Of a stretch of 64,000 bases of DNA, positions 53,914 to 63,079 are shown piece by piece. Each line of letters opens with the position of its first letter. Position 1 is the stretch's first letter. The stretch is taken from NCBI GenBank assembly GCA_963739975.1, contig CAVUCK010000001.1:280148-344147 (forward strand), written 5' to 3'. The position numbers and the translations under genes are program-made. The notes under the pieces are model-generated. The model had not been told where the DNA came from, searched no databases, and saw nothing but the letters and a program-made list of their open reading frames with translations. The stretch comes from JALZMG01 sp963739975 (GTDB lineage Bacteria; Actinomycetota; Acidimicrobiia; Acidimicrobiales; Ilumatobacteraceae).

Positions 53914-54561
53914 TCACCGTCCATCGAATCGGCGACTCGCCGCGAGCGCGGTCGTCTGGCCGATCGTCGCCCCGATGACCGCCCCGATGATGACGTCGCC
54001 CGGGTAGTGCACGCCCGTGTGCACACGCGAGTAGGCGACCGCCGCGGCCAGGCCGCGCAACAGTGCGCCGAACACTGGCATCGACCCTGCCACGGCCCCT
54101 GCGAACGCGAACGCCGACGCGGAGTGGCCCGACGGCAAGGAGGTGGAAGTCGGCATCGGTACGTGACGCCCCTCCGGCACACCGGCCGCGGCGCGGTCCG
54201 GGCGCTCCCGCCGGCTTGCCAGCTTCATCGGTAGATTCACGACGGCGGAGTTGATGCCCACCGAGACGAGCCCTGTCGCCGCCGCCCGTCGCCCTGTTGG
54301 TCCCCCGAACGCGAACAGGGCCGTCGCGGCCACGAGCGACAGCTTCGAGTGGTTGGCCAGTCCGGAGAGGCGGCGAAGCGGCCGGTCGAGCGTCGGCGTC
54401 GGTGTGACGGCGATCGCGCGGTAGACGGCAAGGTCGACCTGAGCGAGCTCGTGCAGTGCCTTGGCGGCGACCGATCGCCGGGGCGTCGCGCGGGCCTCCA
54501 TCACCTCCGCGAGCCGTTCTGCCGGCGGAACCCGCGAGCCTCGGTCGGGCGCGTCGCTCAC
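53914..54561 (-). CDS. PAP2-family phosphatase
   Basis: A 215-residue membrane phosphatase. The three catalytic motifs are complete: KLASRRERP (KxxxxxxRP), SLPSGHS and SRVHTGVHYPGD (SRxxxxxHxxxD). Membrane helices fill residues 70-205. Likely substrates are lipid phosphates such as undecaprenyl diphosphate or phosphatidate. The GTG at 54561 is used; the longer upstream frame has no family match. It is convergent with the glucosidase gene. Confidence 0.85.
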   Translation of the reverse strand: MSDAPDRGSRVPPAERLAEVMEARATPRRSVAAKALHELAQVDLAVYRAIAVTPTPTLDRPLRRLSGLANHSKLSLVAATALFAFGGPTGRRAAATGLVSVGINSAVVNLPMKLASRRERPDRAAAGVPEGRHVPMPTSTSLPSGHSASAFAFAGAVAGSMPVFGALLRGLAAAVAYSRVHTGVHYPGDVIIGAVIGATIGQTTALAASRRFDGR

Positions 54562-54828
54562 TGGGGGATCGTATCGAGAGCGGTCGCCCACACAGGGACT
54601 TCCGCCAGCCGAGCGAGCAAACAGCGGGCGAGAAGCCGATGGCCTGCTTCGGAAGCCGGACGAGGACCGGTGACGGGCCACTTGAGCCCGACGGTCAACG
54701 AGACGCGTCCGGTGTTGACGGGCAGCGGTGGGAAAGCTTGCCAAAGTGAACGGGGGCGATGGTTACGTGAGCACCTCGACGCGGAACATCTGCCAACGCC
54801 GGAGAGTCGGGGTGCCGCGATGTGGATT

Positions 54829-55248
54829 TCACTCGCATCGCAGCGCGTCGGTTGCCTCGTCGTAGATGTGCTGCACTCCGGTCAGGATGGCCTCGATGCT
54901 TGAACCGAGCTGATCGAGTCCCTGCGCCTCGGGCAGTGCCTCGATTTCAGCTCGAAGGCTTTCGACGTCGGGAGCCAATACCTCGCGTTGCTCGTGACCG
55001 AGTTCGTCGACTGCGGACGCGAGCTCGTCCTAGGCTTCGCTGATGGCGGCGGTGCCATCGCTGGCGTCACCGAAGTTGCCGGCTTCGATGTCTGCCACGA
55101 CATCGTCGACAGCCTCGCGTAGCTCCGTTCGGGCGTCACACACCCGTTCCTCTGCGCTCGGATCATCACCGCACCCGGAGACGCCGATCACTACCAGCGT
55201 GACGGCAAGGCCGCGCCAACGTCGTGGCCACGGCGGGCTGGTCATCAT
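54829..55248 (-). pseudogene. Small lipoprotein gene interrupted by an in-frame TAG
   Basis: The frame runs 140 codons. The first part has MMTSPPWPRRWRGLAVTL, a signal with lipobox VSGCGDD and the start of a coiled helix (AEERVCDARTELREAVDD). A TAG stands at codon 73 (55030-55032), after ISEA. Past it the same frame continues as DELASAVDELGHEQREVL, SLRAEIEALPEAQGLDQLGS and ends at TGA 54829-54831, plainly coding and helical. Codon-phase is preserved throughout, so a single base change (for instance TAC or TAT to TAG) or read-through is enough. Family unknown. Confidence 0.65.
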
Positions 55249-55509
55249 TCGGGCACGGTAGCGCCCGCGCGCGGCGTCAGCCATCGGACAGCACCTCGGC
55301 GAGGCGTCGCGCATCGAAGCGAAGGATCGGCTGGACGGCACGGTGTGTACCTGGAAGGGGTTCCGGGTGTTGCCTCGTCGGTCTCGATGGGCGACGGGCG
55401 GACCGACTCGCCGGTCGCGCCAACGTCGCGTCGGTCGAGCGCCTCGGTGTCGGCGGCGATCGACGGCGGTGCAAGCTTCAACTGCGGAGGACGTTTCTGG
55501 CGAGGCCGG

Positions 55510-56691
55510 TCAGACGAAGGCGCTGATGCCGGTGATGCTGCGCCCGACGATCAGAGTGTTGATCTCGCGGGTGCCTTCGTAGGAGTAGAGCGCTTCGGCG
55601 TCGGCGACGAAGCGGCCGACATGGTGGTCGAGGAGGATGCCGTTGCCGCCCAGCAGTTCGCGTGCCCAGCCGACCGTCTCCCGCATCCGCACGGTGCATA
55701 CGGCTTTGGCTAACGCCGAGTGCTCGTCGAGGTCTTCGCCGGCGTCGGCGAGTTGGGCGAGACGCAGACAGAGGCAGGCGGAGGTGGTGCAGTTGCCGAG
55801 CATGCGCACCAGCAGGTCTTGGACCAATTGGAATCCGGCGATCGGTCGCCCGAACTGGTGGCGCTGTTTGGCGTAGGCGAGGGCGTGCTCGTAGGCGCCG
55901 AGCCCGCAGCCGACCGCCATCCAGGCGACACCGGCCCGGGTGAGCTTGAGCACCTTGGCGGTGTCGCGAAACGAGGTGGCTCGTTGGAGGCGGTTGGTCT
56001 CCGGGACGATCACGCCGTCGAGGGTGATCAGCCCGTTCTGGACGACGCGCAGGGCGATCTTGTCCTGGAGGTCTTCGACGCTCATGCCGGGCGTGCCGCG
56101 CTCGACGACGAACCCTTTGACTTGGTCGTCCTCGTCGTCGCGGGCCCAGATGATGACGAGGTCGGCAAAGCTGGCGTTGCCGATCCACTTCTTCTGGCCG
56201 TTGAGGACCCAGTGGTCACCATCGCGGCGAGACGTCGTGGCGAGACCCCGCGAGGCGCCCGATCCGACGTCGGGCTCGGTCAGCCCGAACGCGCCGATTT
56301 GTTCGAGGCGGCCCATCCCAGGTAGCCAGCGATCGCGTTGCTCGTCGGATCCGCACACGTAGATCGACCCCATCGCCAGCCCGCTGTGGACGCCGTGGAA
56401 GGTGGCGATCGAGGGGTCGGTGCGGGCGATCTCCATGGACACCATCCCGTCCAGGACGCGGCTGCGGCCGGGGCAGCCGTACCCCTGATAGGGGAGGCCG
56501 GCGATTCCGAGTTCGCGGAACCCGTCGAGGATCTGGAACGGGAACCTGGCGCGGGTCCAGTAGTCGTTGATGATCGGCTCCACCTCGGTGCGCATGAACG
56601 CGCGCACAGCGTGCAGGACGGCGAGCTCGCTCGGCTCGAGTGTCCGTTCGAGGCCGTAGAAGTCACTCGAGGGCACGGTGCGTGTCGTCAT
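55510..56691 (-). CDS. Acyl-CoA dehydrogenase, glutaryl-CoA dehydrogenase-like
   Basis: A 393-residue flavoprotein. FGLTEPDVGSGASRG and KKWIGNASFADLVIIWARD are the FAD and acyl-CoA sites, RHQFGRPIAGFQLVQ a helix of the C-terminal domain, and ALYSYEGTREINTLIVGRS carries the catalytic Glu. The pattern, including YQGYGCPG, is closest to glutaryl-CoA dehydrogenases. GAGGAGGG before ATG 56691 supports the start; GTG 56694 would add one residue. It is the last gene of the IclR-flanked operon. Confidence 0.87.
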   Translation of the reverse strand: MTTRTVPSSDFYGLERTLEPSELAVLHAVRAFMRTEVEPIINDYWTRARFPFQILDGFRELGIAGLPYQGYGCPGRSRVLDGMVSMEIARTDPSIATFHGVHSGLAMGSIYVCGSDEQRDRWLPGMGRLEQIGAFGLTEPDVGSGASRGLATTSRRDGDHWVLNGQKKWIGNASFADLVIIWARDDEDDQVKGFVVERGTPGMSVEDLQDKIALRVVQNGLITLDGVIVPETNRLQRATSFRDTAKVLKLTRAGVAWMAVGCGLGAYEHALAYAKQRHQFGRPIAGFQLVQDLLVRMLGNCTTSACLCLRLAQLADAGEDLDEHSALAKAVCTVRMRETVGWARELLGGNGILLDHHVGRFVADAEALYSYEGTREINTLIVGRSITGISAFV

Positions 56692-56739
56692 CACACCCTC
56701 CTCACGGCTCGAGACCGCGTACGTAGTCGTGAGTCCATG

Positions 56740-58554
56740 TCAAACGCTCCGACCGGTTGCGGCCTCCGCAACAGCGCGCGGCACCTTGATGGTGCGTGAG
56801 CGCAGCCATTCGCCGAGCGCCTTGGCTTGCGCGTCGAGGCGCAGTGTCGACGTGGCGCCGGTTCCAAGCAGTCCTCGGAGCACGAAGTTGACGGCGCCCA
56901 GGTTGGGGAGCTCGTGGCGCGAGATCGCGAGCGGGCGTGTTTCGGGAAGCAGGCGTCGGAGCTCGTCGACGGTGAGGGTTGACGTGAGCCAGTCCCGGTC
57001 TGCCTGGTCGCGTACCCAGACACCGAGGTTCGCGTCGCCGCCCTTGTCGCCGGAGCGGGCATGCACGAGTTCGCCGAGCGAGACGGCGACCAGCTCGTCG
57101 CTGGACGGTGTCGACGCCGAAGGCGCCAGGCACGGTTCGGCGGGCGGCGCCGCCGCGCCCTTGGCGTCGGGAGCCGTGGCCGGGACGATGATCTCGGTGG
57201 TGCCGTCGTGGTGGTGGACGGTGTGTTCGAGCGTTGATTGGTCGAGCAGTGCCGGCCAGTAGACGCCGAATGCCGATCCCGGTTGCGGCGGGCCGAGGGC
57301 GTACAACCCCGGGTAGCTGGACAGTGCCAGCTCGACGATCCGCGACGAGAACGCCCGGCCGGCGGCCTGTTCGGTGCCTTGCACCGCGATCCTGAGCAGC
57401 GCGGTGGCGGCATCCTGGTTGTCGGGATCGTGCTGCACCCCACCGATTCGGTCGAGTGCGAGCGCGTCGATCCCATCGACCGAGTCGGCGTAGCGGCGGA
57501 CGGATCGCTCGACCAGGGCGGCCTTGGCGTCGAGGTCGGTGCCGGTGAGCGCCAACACGGCGCTGTTCTCCCAGCCGCCGATCCCGGTGATGGCGACCTT
57601 GGTCGTGGGGGGTGGCGGCGAGCCCCGCACGCCATGGATCTGGACGCGGTCGTCGCCGAGGTCGCACAGCGTGGCCGTGTCGAGATGGGTGATCACGTCG
57701 GAGTTGAGGTAGGCCGGGTCGCCGATCTCGTAGAGCAGCTGGGCGGTCACCGTGTCGGTGGTGACGGCGCCGCCGGTGCCCGGGTTCTTGGTGATGACCG
57801 AGGAGCCGTCGGCGGCGATCTCGGCGATGGGGAACCCTGGCTCGGTGAGGTCGGCGATGCTGCGAAACCCGGAGAAGTTGCCCCCGGTCGCCTGCGCCCC
57901 GCATTCGATGACGTGCCCGGCGCAGACGGCACCGGCGAGGGCGTCGTAGTCGTGGGGAGTCCAGTTCCACCACCAGGCGGCGGCACCGACGACCACTGAG
58001 GCGTCGGCGACGCGGCCGGTGATGACGATGTCGGCGCCGTTGTCGAGCGCCCGGGCGATGCCGAACCCGCCGAGGTAGGCGTTGGCAGTGAGCGGCTGAT
58101 GCGGCCATGTCGTCAGCGGCTCACCGCTGGTCAGGTGCGCCAGCCGATGGCCTGCCTGTTGCAGCGCGTCGAGGCGACCGAAGACGTCGTCGCCGTCGAC
58201 GTGGGAGACGCGCAGCTCGTGGCCGTGGCGGGCGATGAGGTCGCGGGTGGCGGCGGCCAGCCCGCCCGGGTTGAGCCCTCCGGCGTTGACGACGAGCCGG
58301 ATCCGGTTGACGACGAGGTGTTCGAGCGCGGCGTCCAACTGCTGCAGGAACGTGGCGGCGTAGCCCTTGGTGGGGTCCTTGACCCGGGCCTTGCCGAGGA
58401 TGAGCATCGTCACTTCGGCCAGGTAGTCACCGGTGAGGACGTCGATGCCGCCGGCTCGGGCGATGTCGGCCATGGCCGAGGCGCGGTCGCCGTAGAAGCC
58501 CGAGCAGTTCCCGATGCGGATCGGACGCTGCCCCTGTCCGGGCGCGGCGGTCAT
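56740..58554 (-). CDS. AtuA-family (DUF1446) acyclic terpene utilisation protein
   Basis: A 604-residue protein. The DUF1446 domain spans about residues 10-450, starting PIRIGNCSGFYGDRASAM and including VNAGGLNPGG, LGGFGIARALDNGADIVITG and KNPGTGGAVTTDTV. The C-terminal 110 residues (SLGELVHARSGDKGGDANLG) are the AtuA ferredoxin-fold domain. In pseudomonads AtuA belongs to the citronellol/geraniol pathway, though its reaction is not settled. Here it sits with a split hydratase, a CoA-transferase and an acyl-CoA dehydrogenase. The ATG overlaps the stop of the upstream hydratase gene. Confidence 0.85.
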   Translation of the reverse strand: MTAAPGQGQRPIRIGNCSGFYGDRASAMADIARAGGIDVLTGDYLAEVTMLILGKARVKDPTKGYAATFLQQLDAALEHLVVNRIRLVVNAGGLNPGGLAAATRDLIARHGHELRVSHVDGDDVFGRLDALQQAGHRLAHLTSGEPLTTWPHQPLTANAYLGGFGIARALDNGADIVITGRVADASVVVGAAAWWWNWTPHDYDALAGAVCAGHVIECGAQATGGNFSGFRSIADLTEPGFPIAEIAADGSSVITKNPGTGGAVTTDTVTAQLLYEIGDPAYLNSDVITHLDTATLCDLGDDRVQIHGVRGSPPPPTTKVAITGIGGWENSAVLALTGTDLDAKAALVERSVRRYADSVDGIDALALDRIGGVQHDPDNQDAATALLRIAVQGTEQAAGRAFSSRIVELALSSYPGLYALGPPQPGSAFGVYWPALLDQSTLEHTVHHHDGTTEIIVPATAPDAKGAAAPPAEPCLAPSASTPSSDELVAVSLGELVHARSGDKGGDANLGVWVRDQADRDWLTSTLTVDELRRLLPETRPLAISRHELPNLGAVNFVLRGLLGTGATSTLRLDAQAKALGEWLRSRTIKVPRAVAEAATGRSV

Positions 58555-58961
58555 CGCGTCGCCTCTGCGGTCCTGCGGACCGACGCCGTGCCTTCGAACC
58601 CGAGCTCGCCGGAGGGGCTCTGTTCGATGAGCTCGACGGTCAGACTGTCGCCTTCGGCCGCGGTCACGCGGGCGGTGTAGGCCAGGTCGGCGGGCGCGTA
58701 GACGGGCTTGCGTAGGCGGTACGCGAACTTCGTGATCTGCCAGTCGGGGCCGAGGCCCTCGGTGACGCAGCGCAAGGCGAGCGCGGCGCGCAGGTGCGAG
58801 TGCAGGGCGGGACCGGCGTGGCCCTCGTCGTGTGCGTAGGACTCGTCGAAGTGGATGCGGTGCGGGTTCCATGTGACGGCGCTGTACCGGAACAGCTGCA
58901 GGGCTGTCGCGGTGTGCTCGAGCGGCGGGAGCACGTCTCCGATCTCGAAGTTGACGGACAT
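58551..58961 (-). CDS. MaoC-like hydratase, C-terminal half of a split HTD2-type enzyme
   Basis: A 136-residue hot-dog protein. TALQLFRYSAVTWNPHRIHF carries the hydratase motif (Asn-Pro-x-x-Ile-His), with ALHSHLRAALALR downstream. This resembles the second half of mesaconyl-C4-CoA hydratase/HTD2-type proteins. The first half is the next gene upstream. The ATG at 58961 overlaps the upstream stop by one base; GTG 58964 is possible. It would hydrate an enoyl-CoA in the pathway. Confidence 0.82.
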   Translation of the reverse strand: MSVNFEIGDVLPPLEHTATALQLFRYSAVTWNPHRIHFDESYAHDEGHAGPALHSHLRAALALRCVTEGLGPDWQITKFAYRLRKPVYAPADLAYTARVTAAEGDSLTVELIEQSPSGELGFEGTASVRRTAEATR

Positions 58962-59437
58962 CACGACTCCTGTACGGGGTTGCGCAGCACGACGGTGCGC
59001 CGGTTGCGGTTGAGCACGGTGCCGTCGGCCGAGGTGAAGGTGTTGAGCGTGGTGACGAACACGCAGGTGCCGGTCCGGGTCTGCTTCGGCGTGACCGCCG
59101 CCAGCGTCGACTCGAGCACCAGCTCGGTGCCGGCGACCACCGGGTTGACCAACTCCATCTCTTCGCCGGCGCCCATCACCCGCAGCCCGAGATCGGGATC
59201 ACCGAGGGGGGTCTCACCGTCATTCGGGGTGCCGTCGGGCTGGAGGTCGGCGTCGGGGGTGCCGATGCCCCATTCGACGATCGCGGCCAGCAGGTTCGGC
59301 GGGGCGACGACATCGGCGTAGCCAGCCGACCGCGCCGCCGCCGCGTCGTGGTGGACCGGGTCGGTGGCCCCGATGGTCATCGCGTAGCGCCCGATGGTCA
59401 CCGCGTCGAGCAGGCCGAGACTGCGGCGTGAGAGCAC
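58961..59437 (-). CDS. MaoC-like hydratase, N-terminal half (FAS1-like dehydratase domain)
   Basis: A 158-residue hot-dog protein. LGLLDAVTIGRYAMTIGATD and VHHDAAAARSAGYADVVAPP are family-typical, with LVNPVVAGTELVLESTLAAV later. It pairs with the next gene to form a heteromeric hydratase where fused homologues are about 280-300 residues. The GTG at 59437 has GGAG upstream; the frame is open for 18 more codons to the stop of the CoA-transferase gene. Confidence 0.82.
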   Translation of the reverse strand: MLSRRSLGLLDAVTIGRYAMTIGATDPVHHDAAAARSAGYADVVAPPNLLAAIVEWGIGTPDADLQPDGTPNDGETPLGDPDLGLRVMGAGEEMELVNPVVAGTELVLESTLAAVTPKQTRTGTCVFVTTLNTFTSADGTVLNRNRRTVVLRNPVQES

Positions 59438-59491
59438 GGCTCCGACCCGCGGCTGGTCTCGGCGTAGTAGGTCGCAAGGGGTGTGCCCGGC

Positions 59492-60671
59492 TCAGGCGTG
59501 AACGACATGTCGGTCCTCCTCGTGGGCTCGCAGCTCGGCGAGGACCTCGTCGGTCGACTGGCCCAGCGGCGCCGCGGGCCGCAGCGGTCCGACCGGCGAG
59601 TCGCTGAGCCGCAGCGGGCATCCGGGCACCGGCACCCGTCCCCGGGCCGGGTGCTCGACGTAGCGGATCATGCCCCGCTGGATCAGGTGCTCGTCGGTGT
59701 CGACCTCGCGGATCGACTTCACCGGCGCGCAGGGCACACCGGCGGCTTGTAGGTCCCGCACCAGCTCGGCGCGGGTGCGGGTCCTGGTGCACGCCGTCAC
59801 CGCTTCGTCGACGGCGTCGATGTTGGCGACCCTGTCGGCCCGCTCACGGAACCTCGGGTCGTCGATCAGCTCCGGCCGGCCCAGCGCCGTTGCAACCCCG
59901 CGCCAGTGCCGCTCGGAGATGCAGATGATGGCCAGCCACCCGTCGCTGGCTTCGTAGATGTTGTAGGGCGCGATGGCCATGCCGGAGTGGCGGTTCCCGG
60001 TGCGCTCGGGGAGCTCCCGGTCGGGGTTGTTGTGAAGGCCGCCCAGGCTCGACGCCAGCATCGGGTAGATGGTGTCGTGCATCGAGACCTCGACGATCTG
60101 CCCCCGTCCCGTTCGTTCCCGCTGGAACAGGGCCGCGCTGATCGCCCCGAACAGGTGGATGCCGCCGGAGAAGTCGACGAACGAGGCGCCCGCCTTGGTC
60201 GGTGGCCCGCCGGGCTCTCCGGTGGTGGCGGCGCTGCCCGACATCGCCTGCACGGTGATGTCCATCGCCGACATGTGGGCGTAGGGGCCCGTGGATCCGT
60301 AGCCCTTGCCGGACGCGACGATCAGACGCGGGTTGTGCTCGAGCAGTCGCGCCGGGCTCGAGCTGGAGGCGCTCCATCGTGCCCGGCGCGAAGTTCTCGA
60401 TCAGCACGTCGGCGGTCTCGACGAGGTCGAGCAGCGCCTGGCGACCGGCGTCGGTCTTCAGGTCGAGCACGACACTGCGCTTGTTCGAGTTGAACATCAC
60501 GAACTCGTGGGACTCGGTCGGCTCGTGGGACCGGAACCGCAGTTGCTCGCCGCCGGGCGGTTCGATCTTGATGACGTCGGCGCCCAGTTGGGCGAGCAGC
60601 AGCCCGCAGTACGGGCCGTTGTAGATCTGGCCCAACTCGAGAACGCGGACGCCGTGAAACGCCGATGCCAT
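59492..60671 (-). pseudogene. CaiB/BaiF family CoA-transferase with one frameshift
   Basis: A family III CoA-transferase of about 390 residues. The first part (VRVLELGQIYNGPYCGLLLA, QLGADVIKIEPPGGEQLRFR, FNSNKRSVVLDLKTDAGRQA, LIENFAPGTMERL) holds the catalytic Asp region. Near 60350 one extra G in GAGCCCGGCGCG shifts the frame; the rest (ARLLEHNPRLIVASGKGYG, IVEVSMHDTIYPML, YNIYEASDGWLAIICISERH, PCAPVKSIREVD) continues to 59492. With one base removed the enzyme is complete. Because the rest of the operon is intact, a sequencing error is more likely than real loss. Confidence 0.78.
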
Positions 60672-60700
60672 GATCGCTCCCGATACCGATCAGGAATCGA

Positions 60701-61246
60701 TCAGGCCGGGCGGCAGCCGCCGTGGATGTACGGGACGGGCCCGACGCCCTGCTCGGCCGCGACGGTCTCGGTCAGGTACTGCATCGTGACGGCATCGGTC
60801 AAGGAGTGGAACGTGCCGTCCTCGTTGAAGCTGACCTGGGCGCCTTGCATCCACCACAGGGTGACGGTGTCCTCGGTGTTGTCCTCGGGGGTGAAGAACG
60901 TGTGCGTGCCGCCGGCGGGCTCGTACAGGTAGGACCCGGCGACCTGCGGCTGGTCGGGGTACTCGCGGTACTCCCAGCGGCCCGACAGCGTGTACACCTC
61001 GGCCGTACCGGTGTGGTAGTGGATCGGCAGCTCGACGCCCGGCGCAATCGTCACCAGGGCGACCAGCTCCCCGCGCTGCGGGTCGAGCCGCAGCGTCTGG
61101 ATGTGGATGCCAGGACCGGCGGCGTCCTTGAGCAGCGGGATGTCGTCGACGTTGACGGTGAGGATGCTGTCCTGGGGCAGCGCGACCAGCGGCAGCGGCG
61201 CGCCGGCGCCGGTGGTGGCGATCCCAGGAGTGATGGTTGCGGTCAT
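60701..61246 (-). CDS. Cupin-domain dioxygenase-like protein
   Basis: A 181-residue single-cupin protein. IHYHTGTAEVYTLSGRWEYR carries metal-binding His/His/Glu and YLYEPAGGTHTFFTPEDNTE the last His. The shape recalls 2,4'-dihydroxyacetophenone and acetylacetone dioxygenases, which cleave C-C bonds with iron. It is the first gene of the operon, divergent from iclR. The ATG at 61246 is chosen; ATG 61264 would add six residues. Confidence 0.78.
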   Translation of the reverse strand: MTATITPGIATTGAGAPLPLVALPQDSILTVNVDDIPLLKDAAGPGIHIQTLRLDPQRGELVALVTIAPGVELPIHYHTGTAEVYTLSGRWEYREYPDQPQVAGSYLYEPAGGTHTFFTPEDNTEDTVTLWWMQGAQVSFNEDGTFHSLTDAVTMQYLTETVAAEQGVGPVPYIHGGCRPA

Positions 61247-61272
61247 AGGTGGTGGCCCTTTCATGAGGTTTG

Positions 61273-61307
61273 TACGGATTTCCGTATTGCTATACGAGTA
61301 CCCGTAT
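61273..61307. promoter_or_regulatory. Candidate IclR operators between the cupin operon and iclR
   Basis: Two adjacent palindromes, TACGGATTTCCGTA (61273-61286, arms 6) and ATACGAGTACCCGTAT (61292-61307, arms 5), share the half-site TACGG/CCGTA, and GTACGGTA follows at once. They lie between two divergent genes, where an IclR regulator would act on both. Confidence 0.65.
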
Positions 61308-61371
61308 GGTACGGTAGCCGTGGGCACGTGTCAAGGGGCCAATTCCGCACCTGCGAAGGGAGTTCGATCGC

Positions 61372-62139
61372 ATGCCAGCCCGTCCGCATCGCACGGTCGA
61401 CCGGGTGACCGGGATCCTCGAGACGGTGTCGTTGAGCCCACGCGGCGTGACCTTGGCGGAGCTCGCCACTGCCCTCGACGCGGCGAAGAGCTCGGTGCAG
61501 GAGCTGACCAACGGCTTGCTCGCCCGCGGCTATCTGGTGGAGGAGGACGGACGCTTCCACCTCGGACCGGGGCCGTTCATCCTGGCGGCGCGAGCCAACA
61601 CGCTGGCCGCGCTCTCAGTCGACCACCGGTTCGTCGTCGAGTTGAACAAGGTCCTCGGATGCAACGTCCTCGTCGGGGTGCGCGTGGGTGACGCCATCGT
61701 CTTCATCGACCACGTCGGTGAAGAATCACCCGGCCTGACCTACGTGGCCCGCACCCACGCCCGTCGCCCGCTCTACACGAGCGCCGCCGGCAAGACACTG
61801 CTCGCCCACGTCCCCGACCAGGAGATGTACCGCCTCCTCGACCTCGCCCGCCCCGACCAGGCCGCCGAGGTCCGCCAATTCCTCGCCGAGCTCCCCGAGA
61901 TACGCGCCACCCGATTGGCCTTCAACCGCGGGGCCACGTTCGCAGACGCGTTCGTCGTCGCCACGCCCCTGCTCACAGGCGACGGCAGGCTGATCGCTGC
62001 GATCAGCGCCGCCGTGGACGCGTCACAAGCCGATCGTCTCGACGCCGTCGGCGCAGAGCTCAAGAAGGCAGTTGCCACGCTCGGTCCGAAGTACGCAACG
62101 AACGGCCCCGGACCCGGCGGCGCCGCACCAGTCCGATGA
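61372..62139 (+). CDS. IclR-family transcriptional regulator
   Basis: A 255-residue regulator. The winged helix is in RVTGILETVSLSPRGVTLAE, ALDAAKSSVQELTNGLLARG and YLVEEDGRFHLGPG; the GAF-like effector domain includes RRPLYTSAAGKTLLAHVP and a late LIAAISAAVD. It is divergent from the cupin-led operon, with palindromes between. GAAGGGAG precedes the ATG. Its stop overlaps the start of the lipid-kinase gene in an ATGA junction. Confidence 0.9.
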   Translation: MPARPHRTVDRVTGILETVSLSPRGVTLAELATALDAAKSSVQELTNGLLARGYLVEEDGRFHLGPGPFILAARANTLAALSVDHRFVVELNKVLGCNVLVGVRVGDAIVFIDHVGEESPGLTYVARTHARRPLYTSAAGKTLLAHVPDQEMYRLLDLARPDQAAEVRQFLAELPEIRATRLAFNRGATFADAFVVATPLLTGDGRLIAAISAAVDASQADRLDAVGAELKKAVATLGPKYATNGPGPGGAAPVR

Positions 62140-63042
62140 CGTCGCGTCCCGCCAAACCCGTCCTCATCGTCAACCCGCGTTCGGGCGGGGGGAAAGCGGA
62201 TCGATTCGACCTGGTCGGGCAATGCCGGGCGCGAGGCATCGATCCGATCCTCTTCGAACCCGGCGACGATCTCACGGCCCTGGCGACGGCCGCCGTGCGA
62301 GCCGGCGCCGACGCTCTTGGCATGGCGGGCGGGGACGGGTCACAAGCCGCGGTCGCCGCGATCGCGGCCGAGCACGACCTCCCGTACGTGTGCGTTCCCG
62401 CTGGCACCCGAAACCACTTCGCCCTCGACCTCGGCATCGACGTCAACGACGTCGCCGGCGCGCTCGACGCGTTCACCGACGGGCATGAACAGCGCATCGA
62501 TCTGGGCCGCGTCAACGGCCGCGCCTTCGTGAACAACGTCGCGATGGGGGTGTACGGCGCGGTCGTGCAGTCGTCGGCCTACCGGGAACACAAGGTGCGC
62601 ACGGTGATCGACATGATGCCGGAGTTGATCGGACCGAGAGCCGTACCGTTCGACCTGCGCTTCATCGGACAGGACGGCCGTGGCGCACGACACCGCCGCG
62701 CTGGTGTTGGTCGCCAACAACCCGTATGTGATCGACCCGCGGCCGCAACACGGCACGAGGGGGGACCTCGACGACGGTGTGCTCGGGATCATCGCCGTCA
62801 CCGGGCCGCCGCCAGGGGGCTTGTCGGAGTGGACGACCCCGACGTTTCGGGTCGACTCGGCGACGGCCGTCGCGCTCGGGATCGATGGTGAGAGCGTGGC
62901 GATGGAGCCACCACTCCTGTTCGAGTCGGATCCACGGGCGCTCACGGTGCTCGTCCCGCCCCGCCGCCTGCGCCGAGGTGCCGCCCCTCGTCCGCCGCGA
63001 CCGGCGAAGGGACGTTCGGCAGGACCGGGTGAACAGCCGTAA
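62136..63042 (+). pseudogene. Diacylglycerol kinase-like gene with one frameshift
   Basis: A DagK/YegS-fold lipid kinase. VLIVNPRSGGGKADRFDLVG starts it, followed by LGMAGGDGSQAAVAAIAAEH (the GGDG catalytic site), CVPAGTRNHFALDLG and NNVAMGVYGAVVQS. Near 62672 an extra C in GACGGCCGTGGCG moves the frame; VAHDTAALVLVANNPYVID, DDGVLGIIAV and the rest follow to 63042. Corrected length is about 300 residues. It is coupled to iclR by an ATGA overlap. Probably a sequencing error, as the coding signal is strong on both sides. Confidence 0.75.
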
Positions 63043-63079
63043 TGGTGTGTTTGGAGGAGGCGGCCGCGGAGGGCGGGTC

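Noticed and set aside
54829..55248. TAG as a pyrrolysine or other recoded codon
   Set aside because: No pyrrolysine genes or recoding element are visible, and the protein family gives no reason for a special residue here.
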